Below are positions 17,048-25,974 of a stretch of 46,143 nucleotides of DNA, one piece after another. The position numbers and the translations under genes were made by a program. Position 1 is the first letter of the stretch. Each line of letters opens with the position of its first letter. A model generated the notes under the pieces. The model had not been told where the DNA came from. It worked only from the letters and a program-made list of their open reading frames with translations, and did no database searches. Where the stretch lies: positions 1 to 46,143 of the forward strand of contig CALMVQ010000241.1 of NCBI GenBank assembly GCA_937873135.1, in the 5' to 3' direction. Origin of the DNA: an uncultured Scytonema sp. Lineage in GTDB: Bacteria; Cyanobacteriota; Cyanobacteriia; Cyanobacteriales; Nostocaceae.

Positions 17048-18382
17048 ATGACGCGAGTTCGTTTGTACAAAGGATACAAGTATAAGGGGAATCCTAAAAA
17101 ACTTGTAGAACAAATTTCTAAAAAAGTTCAGGAATATAATCTTAGCCAATACGTACCTCTTTTGCGGCTAGAAAAGGGAGCAAAACCAAAACAAATATTT
17201 TGCTTTTTTATTGCAATTGAGAGTAGAGAAGAAGGCGAAATTCCTTCAGAGGTGAGCAATTCAAATTTACTCAAGCTACCGTATTTTCAGTTTACAGTAG
17301 CACGTGGTAGTCCCAGCTTCACCTATGAACAAATTAAATCAATGGTGGGCGCAGCCCATGATGTTCACGATTACACGAACCCAATTCCTTATCAACCCAC
17401 ACAGGCAGCAATTTATGATAATCCATTTGATTTTATAGCATTATCACCTATTAATCACTCATCTCCCATCGATATTCAGGCTCTCTCTCGTCGCTACGAA
17501 GAACTTCTCTACTGGCTATCCGCTCTTGGCAGTGGAACTTGGGAATCCTTTAAAAAAGCCTGTGATGTACTAAATCTTAAAGAACCTAAAAGGATTTTAC
17601 GACGGCTGAGGTTACTTGGACATATCGAGATTTCATTGGACGGTTCACGATGGTCTATCGCTCCTACTACCCTTGTCAAGGTTGGGTCAAAATCAGACTT
17701 TCAAGAATTTGTACTTTGTGGTCAACGAAGTATAAATTTACTTCGGACACTCGAACAATATGCTAAGTTAGAGTTTAGTAACCAAGCAACAGGAGAAGCA
17801 CCTCCTTGTGTTTGTCTCCAGCTAAATAACGCTGATATATTCTTTGATTTGCTTAAACAGAGCAGCAATGAATATTCTCTTACTAATGTAGGTGAAGCAT
17901 CAAAGCAGCTAGCTAGCATTCTGCCCGCCGTGGAGACTTGGAAGCAAAGTCTTAGAAGCTTACAGGGAATTGTACCAAGTCTTTACGAGTGGAAGCGTTT
18001 TGATGGGAAGAATTTTGTTAGCTGTGTTTCCCCTACCGAAACTGGTATGTACCAGATGTGGAAAACACAAATGAGCGATCGCCCCCTCTATACTCTTTTC
18101 TATGACAAAGAAAGTGATAGTTGGTTGCAAGGCGACTGGTATGGTCTTCGATTTCTTGCGTTACAGTATAATAGTCAGGAGCGTATTGCTTGTTACGACA
18201 TGACTACAAAACGTTTGGCAGTATCTGTGTTGCAAAGATGGCCTGAAATTTATGAACGCGCACTGGTACTGGCGTCAGGAAAAATCCCAATTTTTCATAA
18301 CTCTCAGTTACTGTACGAAAACGTGCAGCTAGAAGTAGTGCATCAAATAAGCAATAAACTTAACGTCAAAGTTATCAGTTAA
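17048..18382 (+). CDS. Unknown island protein, second gene of helicase cassette
   Basis: A 444-residue soluble protein I do not recognise. Around residues 150-205 there is a winged-helix-like stretch (YEELLYWLSALGSGTWESF, LKEPKRILRRLRLLGHIEIS). The rest alternates strands and helices without signature motifs. It is tightly packed between the 568-residue protein and the helicase, so it is likely translated with them and may be an accessory or DNA-contacting subunit. No signal peptide or membrane segment. Confidence 0.72.
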   Translation: MTRVRLYKGYKYKGNPKKLVEQISKKVQEYNLSQYVPLLRLEKGAKPKQIFCFFIAIESREEGEIPSEVSNSNLLKLPYFQFTVARGSPSFTYEQIKSMVGAAHDVHDYTNPIPYQPTQAAIYDNPFDFIALSPINHSSPIDIQALSRRYEELLYWLSALGSGTWESFKKACDVLNLKEPKRILRRLRLLGHIEISLDGSRWSIAPTTLVKVGSKSDFQEFVLCGQRSINLLRTLEQYAKLEFSNQATGEAPPCVCLQLNNADIFFDLLKQSSNEYSLTNVGEASKQLASILPAVETWKQSLRSLQGIVPSLYEWKRFDGKNFVSCVSPTETGMYQMWKTQMSDRPLYTLFYDKESDSWLQGDWYGLRFLALQYNSQERIACYDMTTKRLAVSVLQRWPEIYERALVLASGKIPIFHNSQLLYENVQLEVVHQISNKLNVKVIS

Positions 18383-18389
18383 TTCACTT

Positions 18390-20393
18390 ATGCATGACCT
18401 ATTAGGGGCGTATCAAAGACTTGACCGTATCTACCAGCTTTATATCAAAAGCGCATTTCCACTACGCTACCGCGCTTTAGCTGAAGAACGTGATCGCCTC
18501 CTACAGCAACCAGGTATTTTGAGTCAGCCTCCTTTAGTAGAGCCAGTTCCTATTTATCCCTCATCAGGGATGAATTTGTCAGCCGCCGCCAATCAATTGC
18601 CTTTTGAATATCGGGATTTAGCACAGCTGGGGCAGATGATTTTTGAGCCAGGAATTCCTCTTTACCAACATCAGTGGGAAAGCTTATACCAAGTTCTGGT
18701 TAATCAAAAAGATATAGTTGTCACTACTGGTACTGGTTCGGGTAAAACAGAGTGCTTCTTGTTACCACTAATTGCACAATTAGCGCGGGAGTCCAGCACC
18801 TGGGCTGCTAATCAACAAGCGCCTTCTAATCATCGTTGGTGGGATAGAGATGAAAAAGTAAATCCTAGTGGTAATCGTGTATCTCAATGGGGACATGCAC
18901 CCCGACCAAAAGCTCTCCGTGGTTTGATACTCTATCCCCTCAATGCCTTAGTTGAAGATCAGTTACGACGGTTGAGAAAAGCTCTTGAAGCTCCCTCAGT
19001 ACACAATTGGTTAAATCAATCACGAGATAACAACCGGATTACTTTTGGTCGCTATACAGGACAAACCCCAGTTTCTGGAGAAGAAAATCCAAATAGTGTT
19101 AGAAGACTGCGGCGAGAATTACAAGAGCGGGAACAGGAATGGCAACAAATACAACAAATTAACGATCCAGATTTAATTTATTACTTTTCTCGCATCAATG
19201 GTGGTGAAATGTGGTCTCGCTGGGATATGCAGGAGACACCACCAGATATTATGATTACTAACTACTCAATGCTCAACATTATGATGATGCGAAGCATTGA
19301 AGATAATATATTTGATGCAACTCGTGATTGGTTAGCTGAACCAAATCATCCCGAACGGCAATTTTTCCTCATTATTGACGAACTTCACGCCTATCGGGGA
19401 ACACCAGGGACGGAAGTTGCTTATATCTTGAGACTACTGTATTCCCGTCTCGGTTTAACACCTGATTCTCCTAAGCTGCGAATTCTGACGACTACTGCTA
19501 GTTTGGATGACTCACCTCAAGGAAGAACGTTTTTACGGGAATTTTTTGGACGGGATAATTTTAAGTTTATTACCGGAACGCAAAAAGATCCAAACAAAGG
19601 AGCGAGATTTTCGCTTTCTTCCTACGCAAATGCTTTTGCTCAGTTTGCACAAGCAGTGCAAGCCGATCCGCTCAACCCAATGACGCAACCTGACGATCCA
19701 GACAGCAATACACAAAAGGCAACTGAGATACGTAATGCAATGCTGCATCTAGCAACTCAGCTAGGACAAACTCAAACTACTGGATTGACTGTAAAGCAAG
19801 CTTTGGCAGAAGCTTTAGTAAGAGTTGATGCAACAGAAGCAATGCGAGATGCGTGTCTTGAAGTTGACCGTCAAGTTCAGCCTACGAATAATCCTACAGT
19901 TCGAGCCGCAAAAGTCAAAGACGCGAATAACCCTACAGATTTAGATCGTCAACTTTTCCCAAGTGCTGTAGGGGGTGGTTTTGTATCGGATGCAATGCGG
20001 GGATTACTTCTAGCATTGGCAATGTCTCAAAAGGCTGATGGGCGATCGCCGCAACCAGTGCGAGGACATTTATTCTTCCACAATTTACAAAACCTTTGGG
20101 CTTGTTGTAATCCTGATTGTAACGACCCAGGAGTTGATCAAAATCTTCGACAAAGTAATTCAAACCGTCCCACCGTTGGGGCAATTCATGCAACCCATCG
20201 CCTTAGTTGCTCGTGTGGTTCTCGCGTTTTAGATTTGATTGTGTGTGAAGTCTGCGGAGAAGTTCTTGTTGGAGGCTACAAGGCAACTCGTAAGCTTGGC
20301 AATACTGATATAGAAGCACTAGACGGCAACGGTGGTTTCAGGACATTTTCATCAATCAGGAAATTGCCCGCGTTCAAGGAATTGACCTGTTGA
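18390..20393 (+). pseudogene. DEAD/DEAH helicase (DUF1998 type), N-terminal part
   Basis: A 667-residue N-terminal part of a large superfamily 2 helicase. Motif I TGTGSGKT is at residues 113-120, the LYPLNALVEDQLRRL element near 181-195, TNYSML at 290-295 and the DEAH-type box DELH at 330-333 (followed by AYRGTPGTEVA). A Cys-rich zinc region (about 569-640) follows, ending CEVCGEVLVGG. The frame ends at TGA 20393. Reading continues in another frame with a helicase motif V region, so this is half of a broken gene. DUF1998 helicases of this layout occur in DISARM, Druantia and Dpd-type defence systems; I cannot say which is closest. Confidence 0.8.
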
Positions 20394-22528
20394 GCGTCAC
20401 AACCACAATGGAAGCTGGAGTCGATATTGGTTCGCTGTTAGCAGTAATGATGGCGAATATGCCTCCCCGTCGCTTCAACTATCAACAAAGGGTGGGGCGA
20501 GCCGGAAGACGTTCTGCGGGTGTTTCTTTAGCCGTTACTTTTTGTCGAGGGAGAAGCCATGACGATTTTTACTTCCAACGTCTAGAAAGTATGACGGGCG
20601 ATCCGCCACCACCGCCTTATGTCGATATGAGAAGTCAACAAATTTTTGAGCGAGTTCTAGTTAAGGAGGTGTTGAGGCAAGCTTTCCCTATAGCAAGACA
20701 AAACTTGGAAGCAATGGGAATTGGTTTAACCTCTGATGGCAATGATAGCGTACATGGTGAATTTGGTTCTGTCAGTGATGGGACTAACAGTGATTGGACT
20801 AAATACGAACCGGAAATTGCTGCTTGGTTGAATAATCCAGCAAATGAGTCAAGAATTTTGCAAGTTTTAGCAGCTTTAAGGGTTGAGACTAATTTACCCA
20901 ACGCAGGTGATGCCCAGATGCTTGCTTATCTACGCAATAACCTCATCCCACTTATTAACGAAGTTGTTAAGGACCGATCATATACCCAAAATAAGCTGAG
21001 TGAGCGGTTGGCAAATGCCGGGTTATTGCCTATGTTTGGCTTTCCAACGCGAGTCCGCTTGCTTTACACAAGCTGGCCTTTTTCTCCCGAACCGTGGCCA
21101 CCAGAAACGGGAGTGGTAGATCGGGATTTAGATATTGCCCTGAGCCAATTTGCTCCAAAGTCGCAAACCGTTAAAGATAAAGCGGTTCATAATGCTTGTG
21201 GTGTAGTTGAATTGTATCCTCAAGGTAATACAGTGGTTTCTGCTCCAGGGTTATTTCCTGCACTACCCAATGGTAATGAATCTATAGGACTGTGTGGTAA
21301 CTGTCAAGCGGTTGTATTTCCCCACACTGGACTAAATCAGCCCCTTCCTGGTGGTCAACAACCGCAAAAAACTCACTGTCCGGTTTGTGGTGCTAATGAA
21401 CTGCGTTATTTGGATGCGCGAGAACCCAAGGGATTCTTTGCCGACTTAAATCCTGAAGATTTTGATGGGCAATTTGAGTGGCAACCACGCTCAACTCGAC
21501 CATCTTTAAGTGTAAGCGCGAATGTTCCTCCGCCTTCAGCAATTGCAAATACTAATGCCTCAGTGTCTGATTTTTATGAAAACATTATTTCTGTCAATGA
21601 TAATGGTGGTGAAGGTGGATTTGATTTTTACGAAACGGTGAGGATATATGGGCAGCAGAAACCAGGAGCTTATGCGATCACTACAAGTAATGACGCTGTG
21701 AGGACATCGGGTGCTTGTTATCGTATTGCACTGTTGTCTAAACGTAAGACAGACATTTTGTTAGTTAATCTTAATCAGTGGCAAAATGGAGTTTTTGCTC
21801 CGCCAACAACAGTAGAAGGGCGTGCGGCTTGGTATTCCTTTGCTTTTTGGTTACGGGTTGCTGCTGGTGCGCTTTTAGATATCGATTCGCAAGAGTTACA
21901 AGCTGGTTTTCGCTCTGTGCAGGATCAATCAGGATTGGTGATTGGTCAAGCATTTTTGTGCGATCAGTTAGAAAATGGTGCGGGATACTGCCGCTTTTTG
22001 GCACAGCCACAACAGTTTAAAAATCTGCAGGCTGAAGCTGACCCTACTGTTCAAAATAGCATTGCTTGGAAATGGTTAGCTCCAAGGCACGAGAGGGATT
22101 GTGATACGTCATGTAATTTATGCTTACGGGACTACCGAAATCTGCCTTACCACGGGATTTTAGATTGGCGACTTGCTTTAGATGTGGCGCGGTTAGTATC
22201 TGATGCTTCAGCAACTATTGATTTGCATACTCCTTGGGGCAGTTACCCAAATCCTTGGCTGAGATTGATTCAAGGAACTAATGCACCTATTCCCGCTTCG
22301 TTTCAGCGTTTAGGTTATAGTTCACCAACGCATTTTGGAACGTTGATTGGATTTGTTCACCAAAATCCTCGGCGTCGGACAATCCGAATTTTGCGCCATC
22401 CTTTATGGCAAGATGACCATCCTGAGTGGATTGCAGCCAGAACAGCAGCACTGACGCAGCATCCTAATTATGAAGTTTTGCCTGCAAACCCGTTTATGGT
22501 ACTCCGGCAACCTGGGGACTGTGCCTAG
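20390..22528 (+). pseudogene. DEAD/DEAH helicase (DUF1998 type), C-terminal part
   Basis: A C-terminal part of 712 residues. It opens with helicase motif V ([12 protein letters not shown]) and motif VI ([12 protein letters not shown]). A zinc ribbon (CGNCQAVVF ... [12 protein letters not shown]) and a C-terminal DUF1998 Cys cluster ([14 protein letters not shown]) follow. Homologous codons continue upstream of the nominal TTG at 20390, back to about 20340 ([20 protein letters not shown]), showing that the real frame enters from the other half through a frameshift. Between the zinc region of the first half and motif V only about 30 residues remain, so helicase motif IV and its surroundings appear deleted. 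Confidence 0.8.
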
Positions 22529-22577
22529 TATTTTTTGACTCTGCTAGAGAAACAGCTCCTAAATAACGATTTCATTT

Positions 22578-23693
22578 TTAGCCCTGCTTGTAGCGTGTTG
22601 CACTGGGGGTCTGGCTACTTCTAAACAATGGCTCCCAGTTTTGACTATATTTATGAAAAAAAGGTAAGGTGTTATTTGGGCAACTATAATGATGACAAGT
22701 TAAGGCTCCTGACTCGCGATAGCCTACAGATGGTTTTCCCGAAGCGCGTAGGCAGTATTTCTCAATAAAAGTATCATATTCAGCTATAGAAATCATGTGA
22801 CTAGCGAGAAGTTCCATAATTTCTGGGCTTTTGTAGTCAAGCATTTCCTCATAAAAGAGGGTAGCACTTTTGGGCGGAGCAAATTCTCTACTATCTAAGC
22901 TAAATGATTTTGATTGAACAACATACATAAAAACAAAAAAAGAATTTTGATATGCAGGATATTCCCCTAAAAGTTTATTAATTTCCATCAGACATTTAGC
23001 TAGCTGGTTTCCTGAGCCATTTGTATAATCCATAAATACAAATACTGAGTTTTCAGCTTCACCTGAACTAACTTCAAAATACTCTTTTAGAAGTCTGAAC
23101 TTTTTGCCACTAGGGGAGCTTGTACCTGTAAGAGCCGACCTTTCATAAATACTCCAAAGTCTATGCTGACTTTCTACAGATGTGTCAGGGGGTGGTGGTA
23201 ACATAGCATATCGAATGATTTTGTTTCGCAGCCATTTCTGCAATTCCGCTTCATTCTTAACAGCTGGCTTAGTATCCGAATAAAATACTTGGCGAATGCT
23301 GTCTTTTTCCATAAGAAAATTAAGTAACTTTGCTTGCAAACTGCGAGTGGCAGCTTCAATTCTATCAATGGAAAAAAACTGAAGTTTACTCAATAATAAA
23401 TGTGCTATATTTTGCTCGATAGGCGTCTCAAACTGATTTAACCAATTCCGAATTTTATTTTTTGATATAGAACCTTCCCAACCACTCAAGCGATCATAAT
23501 GAACATCTATATCTATACCATTAAATAATAAAGATTGTTCTACTTGTCTTTCTTGTGGCAAAAGTAAGGTAAGAGGTCTATTATATGGGTCGATTAAATC
23601 TGACAGTTTTCTTTGGAATAATTTGAGAGCATCATTGCTTATCCTAAATTGTTTTATCTCTGGCAGATTTGAGCTATCTGTATTTTCCAACAT
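22578..23693 (-). CDS. Phosphoribosyltransferase-like conflict-system protein (PRTase-CE type)
   Basis: A 371-residue protein and the last gene of the leftward island operon. A PRPP-loop-like motif FVFMDYTNGSGNQ lies at residues 218-230, comparable to the acidic pair plus GSG/T of phosphoribosyltransferases, although here the usual DD is MD. The C-terminal CPNNTLPFFHKYSQNWEPLF (338-357) is, as I recall, a hallmark of the PRTase-like proteins found with winged-helix partners in bacterial conflict systems. It may transfer, release or sense a phosphoribosyl moiety. It starts 14 nt after the AAA ATPase stop codon and converges on the broken helicase with a 49-nt gap. Confidence 0.72.
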   Translation of the reverse strand: MLENTDSSNLPEIKQFRISNDALKLFQRKLSDLIDPYNRPLTLLLPQERQVEQSLLFNGIDIDVHYDRLSGWEGSISKNKIRNWLNQFETPIEQNIAHLLLSKLQFFSIDRIEAATRSLQAKLLNFLMEKDSIRQVFYSDTKPAVKNEAELQKWLRNKIIRYAMLPPPPDTSVESQHRLWSIYERSALTGTSSPSGKKFRLLKEYFEVSSGEAENSVFVFMDYTNGSGNQLAKCLMEINKLLGEYPAYQNSFFVFMYVVQSKSFSLDSREFAPPKSATLFYEEMLDYKSPEIMELLASHMISIAEYDTFIEKYCLRASGKPSVGYRESGALTCHHYSCPNNTLPFFHKYSQNWEPLFRSSQTPSATRYKQG

Positions 23694-23707
23694 CTTGATT
23701 CTTATAT

Positions 23708-24979
23708 TTAAATGTTTTCTCGATTACTAAAAATGGTTTTGAATACTTCATCACTAAGTGTATACCTATATGGTTTTTGACCAAAAATTTCTATTAACCG
23801 TCTCACCTCTGAGTTATTTCTGAGTTCTTCACTAGCTTTTTTAAGTCTGTATTCAACCTGATTATCTGCGAGGTTATGAAAATATGAAACAGGGCTGGGA
23901 TTTTTCAAAAGCACTAAGAGATCCTGAATTGACTTTCTTTTACCACCACTAAAGAATAAAATATTGAGGAAAGCTTCTGCATCAGCCGAAAAATCATAAG
24001 TTCTCCGTAATTCTGAAAAAGAAGCAGATGCATAAACTCGATAACTATTACTAAAAATCCTTCTAGCAGTCTCAATACTAACTAATTCGTTAGATTGCTC
24101 AGCTTCTGCCCAAAGCAATTGGCATATGGTTTCTACATACCTTGGTATTCCTCCAGAAACTACTGCTACAAAATCAATCACCTCGTCTTCAAAAGGATAA
24201 ACCTTATCAGTCACTCTTAAGGTAACAGAACTATTCTTAGTTTCTATATACTCTTTGACTTCTGACATCAGCAAAGGTTTGAGAATTTTAAAGTTAAACC
24301 TTGCTTCCTGCAATTGTTGAGCTTCTTGATAAACTGGACTGTAGTATTCTTGAATGATACTTACACATAATCCCCAACTAGGACGGGTAGAAAATTTTTC
24401 TGACAAACTGTGCAGAAAACTCATAAAATATGAAATGTCTATTTTGAGTGTAGAAAATAGTGCTTCTACTTCGTCAAAGGCAATTAAAATATTATGTTTT
24501 TGCGTCCGCTCAAGCATTTTAAAGAAACCATCGAATAAATCAATGTACTCTATCTCTTCAAATAACACAGCATCTTGTTTAGTCAAAACTCCTTCTCGAA
24601 CCAAAAAGTTATACATTTTTCTTAAAATTGCTCCCAAAAGACTCTCAAAGTGTCTATCCGGTTGGCTAGACGCTGCTACTGGTGTAACAATCTCTTGAAA
24701 TTTAATGGGTATACAGATACCATTTTGATTACGAAATTCTTGCGCGATCAGATTTAGTATAGTAGTCTTACCATAACCATAATCACCTACAAAAAACAGT
24801 TTTATTGGTCTTCTCAATTTGAGGGAACGTTTAATATCTTCAAGTAATTCATTGATAAACTTTGTATGCACAATTGGAAAAGTATAATTCTGATCTACTA
24901 CTGACATAGCAGATCCAGAACTGACATACGGATTACGAGCAGGAGGTATAGGGTGATTGTGAATATCTTTGTAAGGCAT
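23708..24979 (-). CDS. AAA ATPase of island operon
   Basis: A 423-residue P-loop ATPase. Walker A GDYGYGKT is at residues 65-72 and Walker B ILIAFDE at 164-170, in an ORC/STAND-like arrangement with a possible lid region GGIPRYVETICQLL near 270. The C-terminal part is helical and may include a winged helix (LIEIFGQKPYRYTLSDEVF). The Walker A core DYGYGKT is shared exactly with the 1298-residue ATPase two genes upstream, which suggests related ATPases that work together. It is separated by 2 nt from the upstream gene and 14 nt from the downstream PRTase-like gene, so it is in one transcription unit. It may act as a power-stroke or signalling subunit. Confidence 0.85.
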   Translation of the reverse strand: MPYKDIHNHPIPPARNPYVSSGSAMSVVDQNYTFPIVHTKFINELLEDIKRSLKLRRPIKLFFVGDYGYGKTTILNLIAQEFRNQNGICIPIKFQEIVTPVAASSQPDRHFESLLGAILRKMYNFLVREGVLTKQDAVLFEEIEYIDLFDGFFKMLERTQKHNILIAFDEVEALFSTLKIDISYFMSFLHSLSEKFSTRPSWGLCVSIIQEYYSPVYQEAQQLQEARFNFKILKPLLMSEVKEYIETKNSSVTLRVTDKVYPFEDEVIDFVAVVSGGIPRYVETICQLLWAEAEQSNELVSIETARRIFSNSYRVYASASFSELRRTYDFSADAEAFLNILFFSGGKRKSIQDLLVLLKNPSPVSYFHNLADNQVEYRLKKASEELRNNSEVRRLIEIFGQKPYRYTLSDEVFKTIFSNRENI

Positions 24980-24981
24980 AT

Positions 24982-25839
24982 TTAAATGGCAATAGCAGGC
25001 TCTACAATTTTTATGAATCCATACTTAACTCCTCGAATATCGACTAAATCAAGTCCTATATTCTGGGCAAATTGAGTTTTAGTTGTTCTTAGTTCAATTC
25101 GATTAGTAAGTTGCAACTGAGTTAAGTATTTTTTGAAGTCTTCTTCTCGATAATCTGAAACTTGCTGGAGATAATTAAATATCTTTGCTAGCGGAATTAA
25201 ACCCAAGTTACTCTGGGCTACATCTCGATAATTTTCTGCGATAAATTGCAAGAGCTTTAAGGAATTATCAATTTGCAGTTTATCCTGGTAAAACATATCA
25301 AGGTAGCCCACACCTGGATTACCAACATAGCTGTAGCCACAGTGTTTTGTCAAGAGTTCCTGAAGTTTTGCAGGTTTGGGCTTGTCTTCTAATTCAAATT
25401 TTTCTTGAAGTATTCTTCTGTCAGCGTTATAGTTTCTAACAATTTTTGAATACTGCAAACAAATCTGAGTCAACTTTTCATTAAATGACTCAATAGATTG
25501 AGAATTTAATATGAGTTTTAGTGGATCTATTACCTCTATTGTGGCGCTAGCAGGAACAGAAGCTGTTATCTTAGATTGAGATTCAGAATAGAGATTATTG
25601 TTAGCTTTGAATAAGTCAAGAACGTAAAATCCTGCAAGATAGTTTTTGATGGTAGTAGCTGACTTAGTTTTCCCAGTTGTCTTGCCTTGATGTGCAGTCA
25701 GTTTTTCTTGCAGCCATAATACAGTGGACTTTAAGGGCTGTCTGTTATGAGTTACAAGTCCTTCTACCAGCAGTTTCATATCTTCTGGATGCTCTTTTGG
25801 CAAGTAGAACTTTGGAATTACCTTAGAAGTAGTACTCAT
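24982..25839 (-). CDS. Probable winged-helix partner of the PRTase-like protein
   Basis: A 285-residue soluble protein. The C-terminal third (YREEDFKKYLTQLQLTNRIE, NIGLDLVDIRGVKYGFIKI) reads like a winged helix of the type found beside PRTase-like conflict proteins, in which a beta hairpin follows the recognition helix. The N-terminal half is helical and charged (LVEGLVTHNRQPLKSTVLWL, TIKNYLAGFYVLDLF) and could be another helix-turn-helix. I do not recognise a family with certainty. It is 2 nt from the AAA gene and 135 nt from the giant ATPase gene. A DNA- or RNA-binding sensor role is inference. Confidence 0.6.
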   Translation of the reverse strand: MSTTSKVIPKFYLPKEHPEDMKLLVEGLVTHNRQPLKSTVLWLQEKLTAHQGKTTGKTKSATTIKNYLAGFYVLDLFKANNNLYSESQSKITASVPASATIEVIDPLKLILNSQSIESFNEKLTQICLQYSKIVRNYNADRRILQEKFELEDKPKPAKLQELLTKHCGYSYVGNPGVGYLDMFYQDKLQIDNSLKLLQFIAENYRDVAQSNLGLIPLAKIFNYLQQVSDYREEDFKKYLTQLQLTNRIELRTTKTQFAQNIGLDLVDIRGVKYGFIKIVEPAIAI

Positions 25840-25974
25840 AAGCTTGTACTCTCAATGTTTTATATATTACAGAAGTAACCAGTAATTAGCCTTCAAAAAT
25901 TTAAATTTGAGGCAATCAAGAGCATTACCTTCATCGTAATAAGCATATTTACTGATTATGACATTAAGAAAAAA

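Noticed and set aside
22722-22753. Palindrome GCCTAC...GTAGGC inside the PRTase-like gene, suspected repeat insertion
   Set aside because: The encoded VGYRESGAL segment fits the expected family sequence before PNNTLP, so an insertion cannot be supported by eye.
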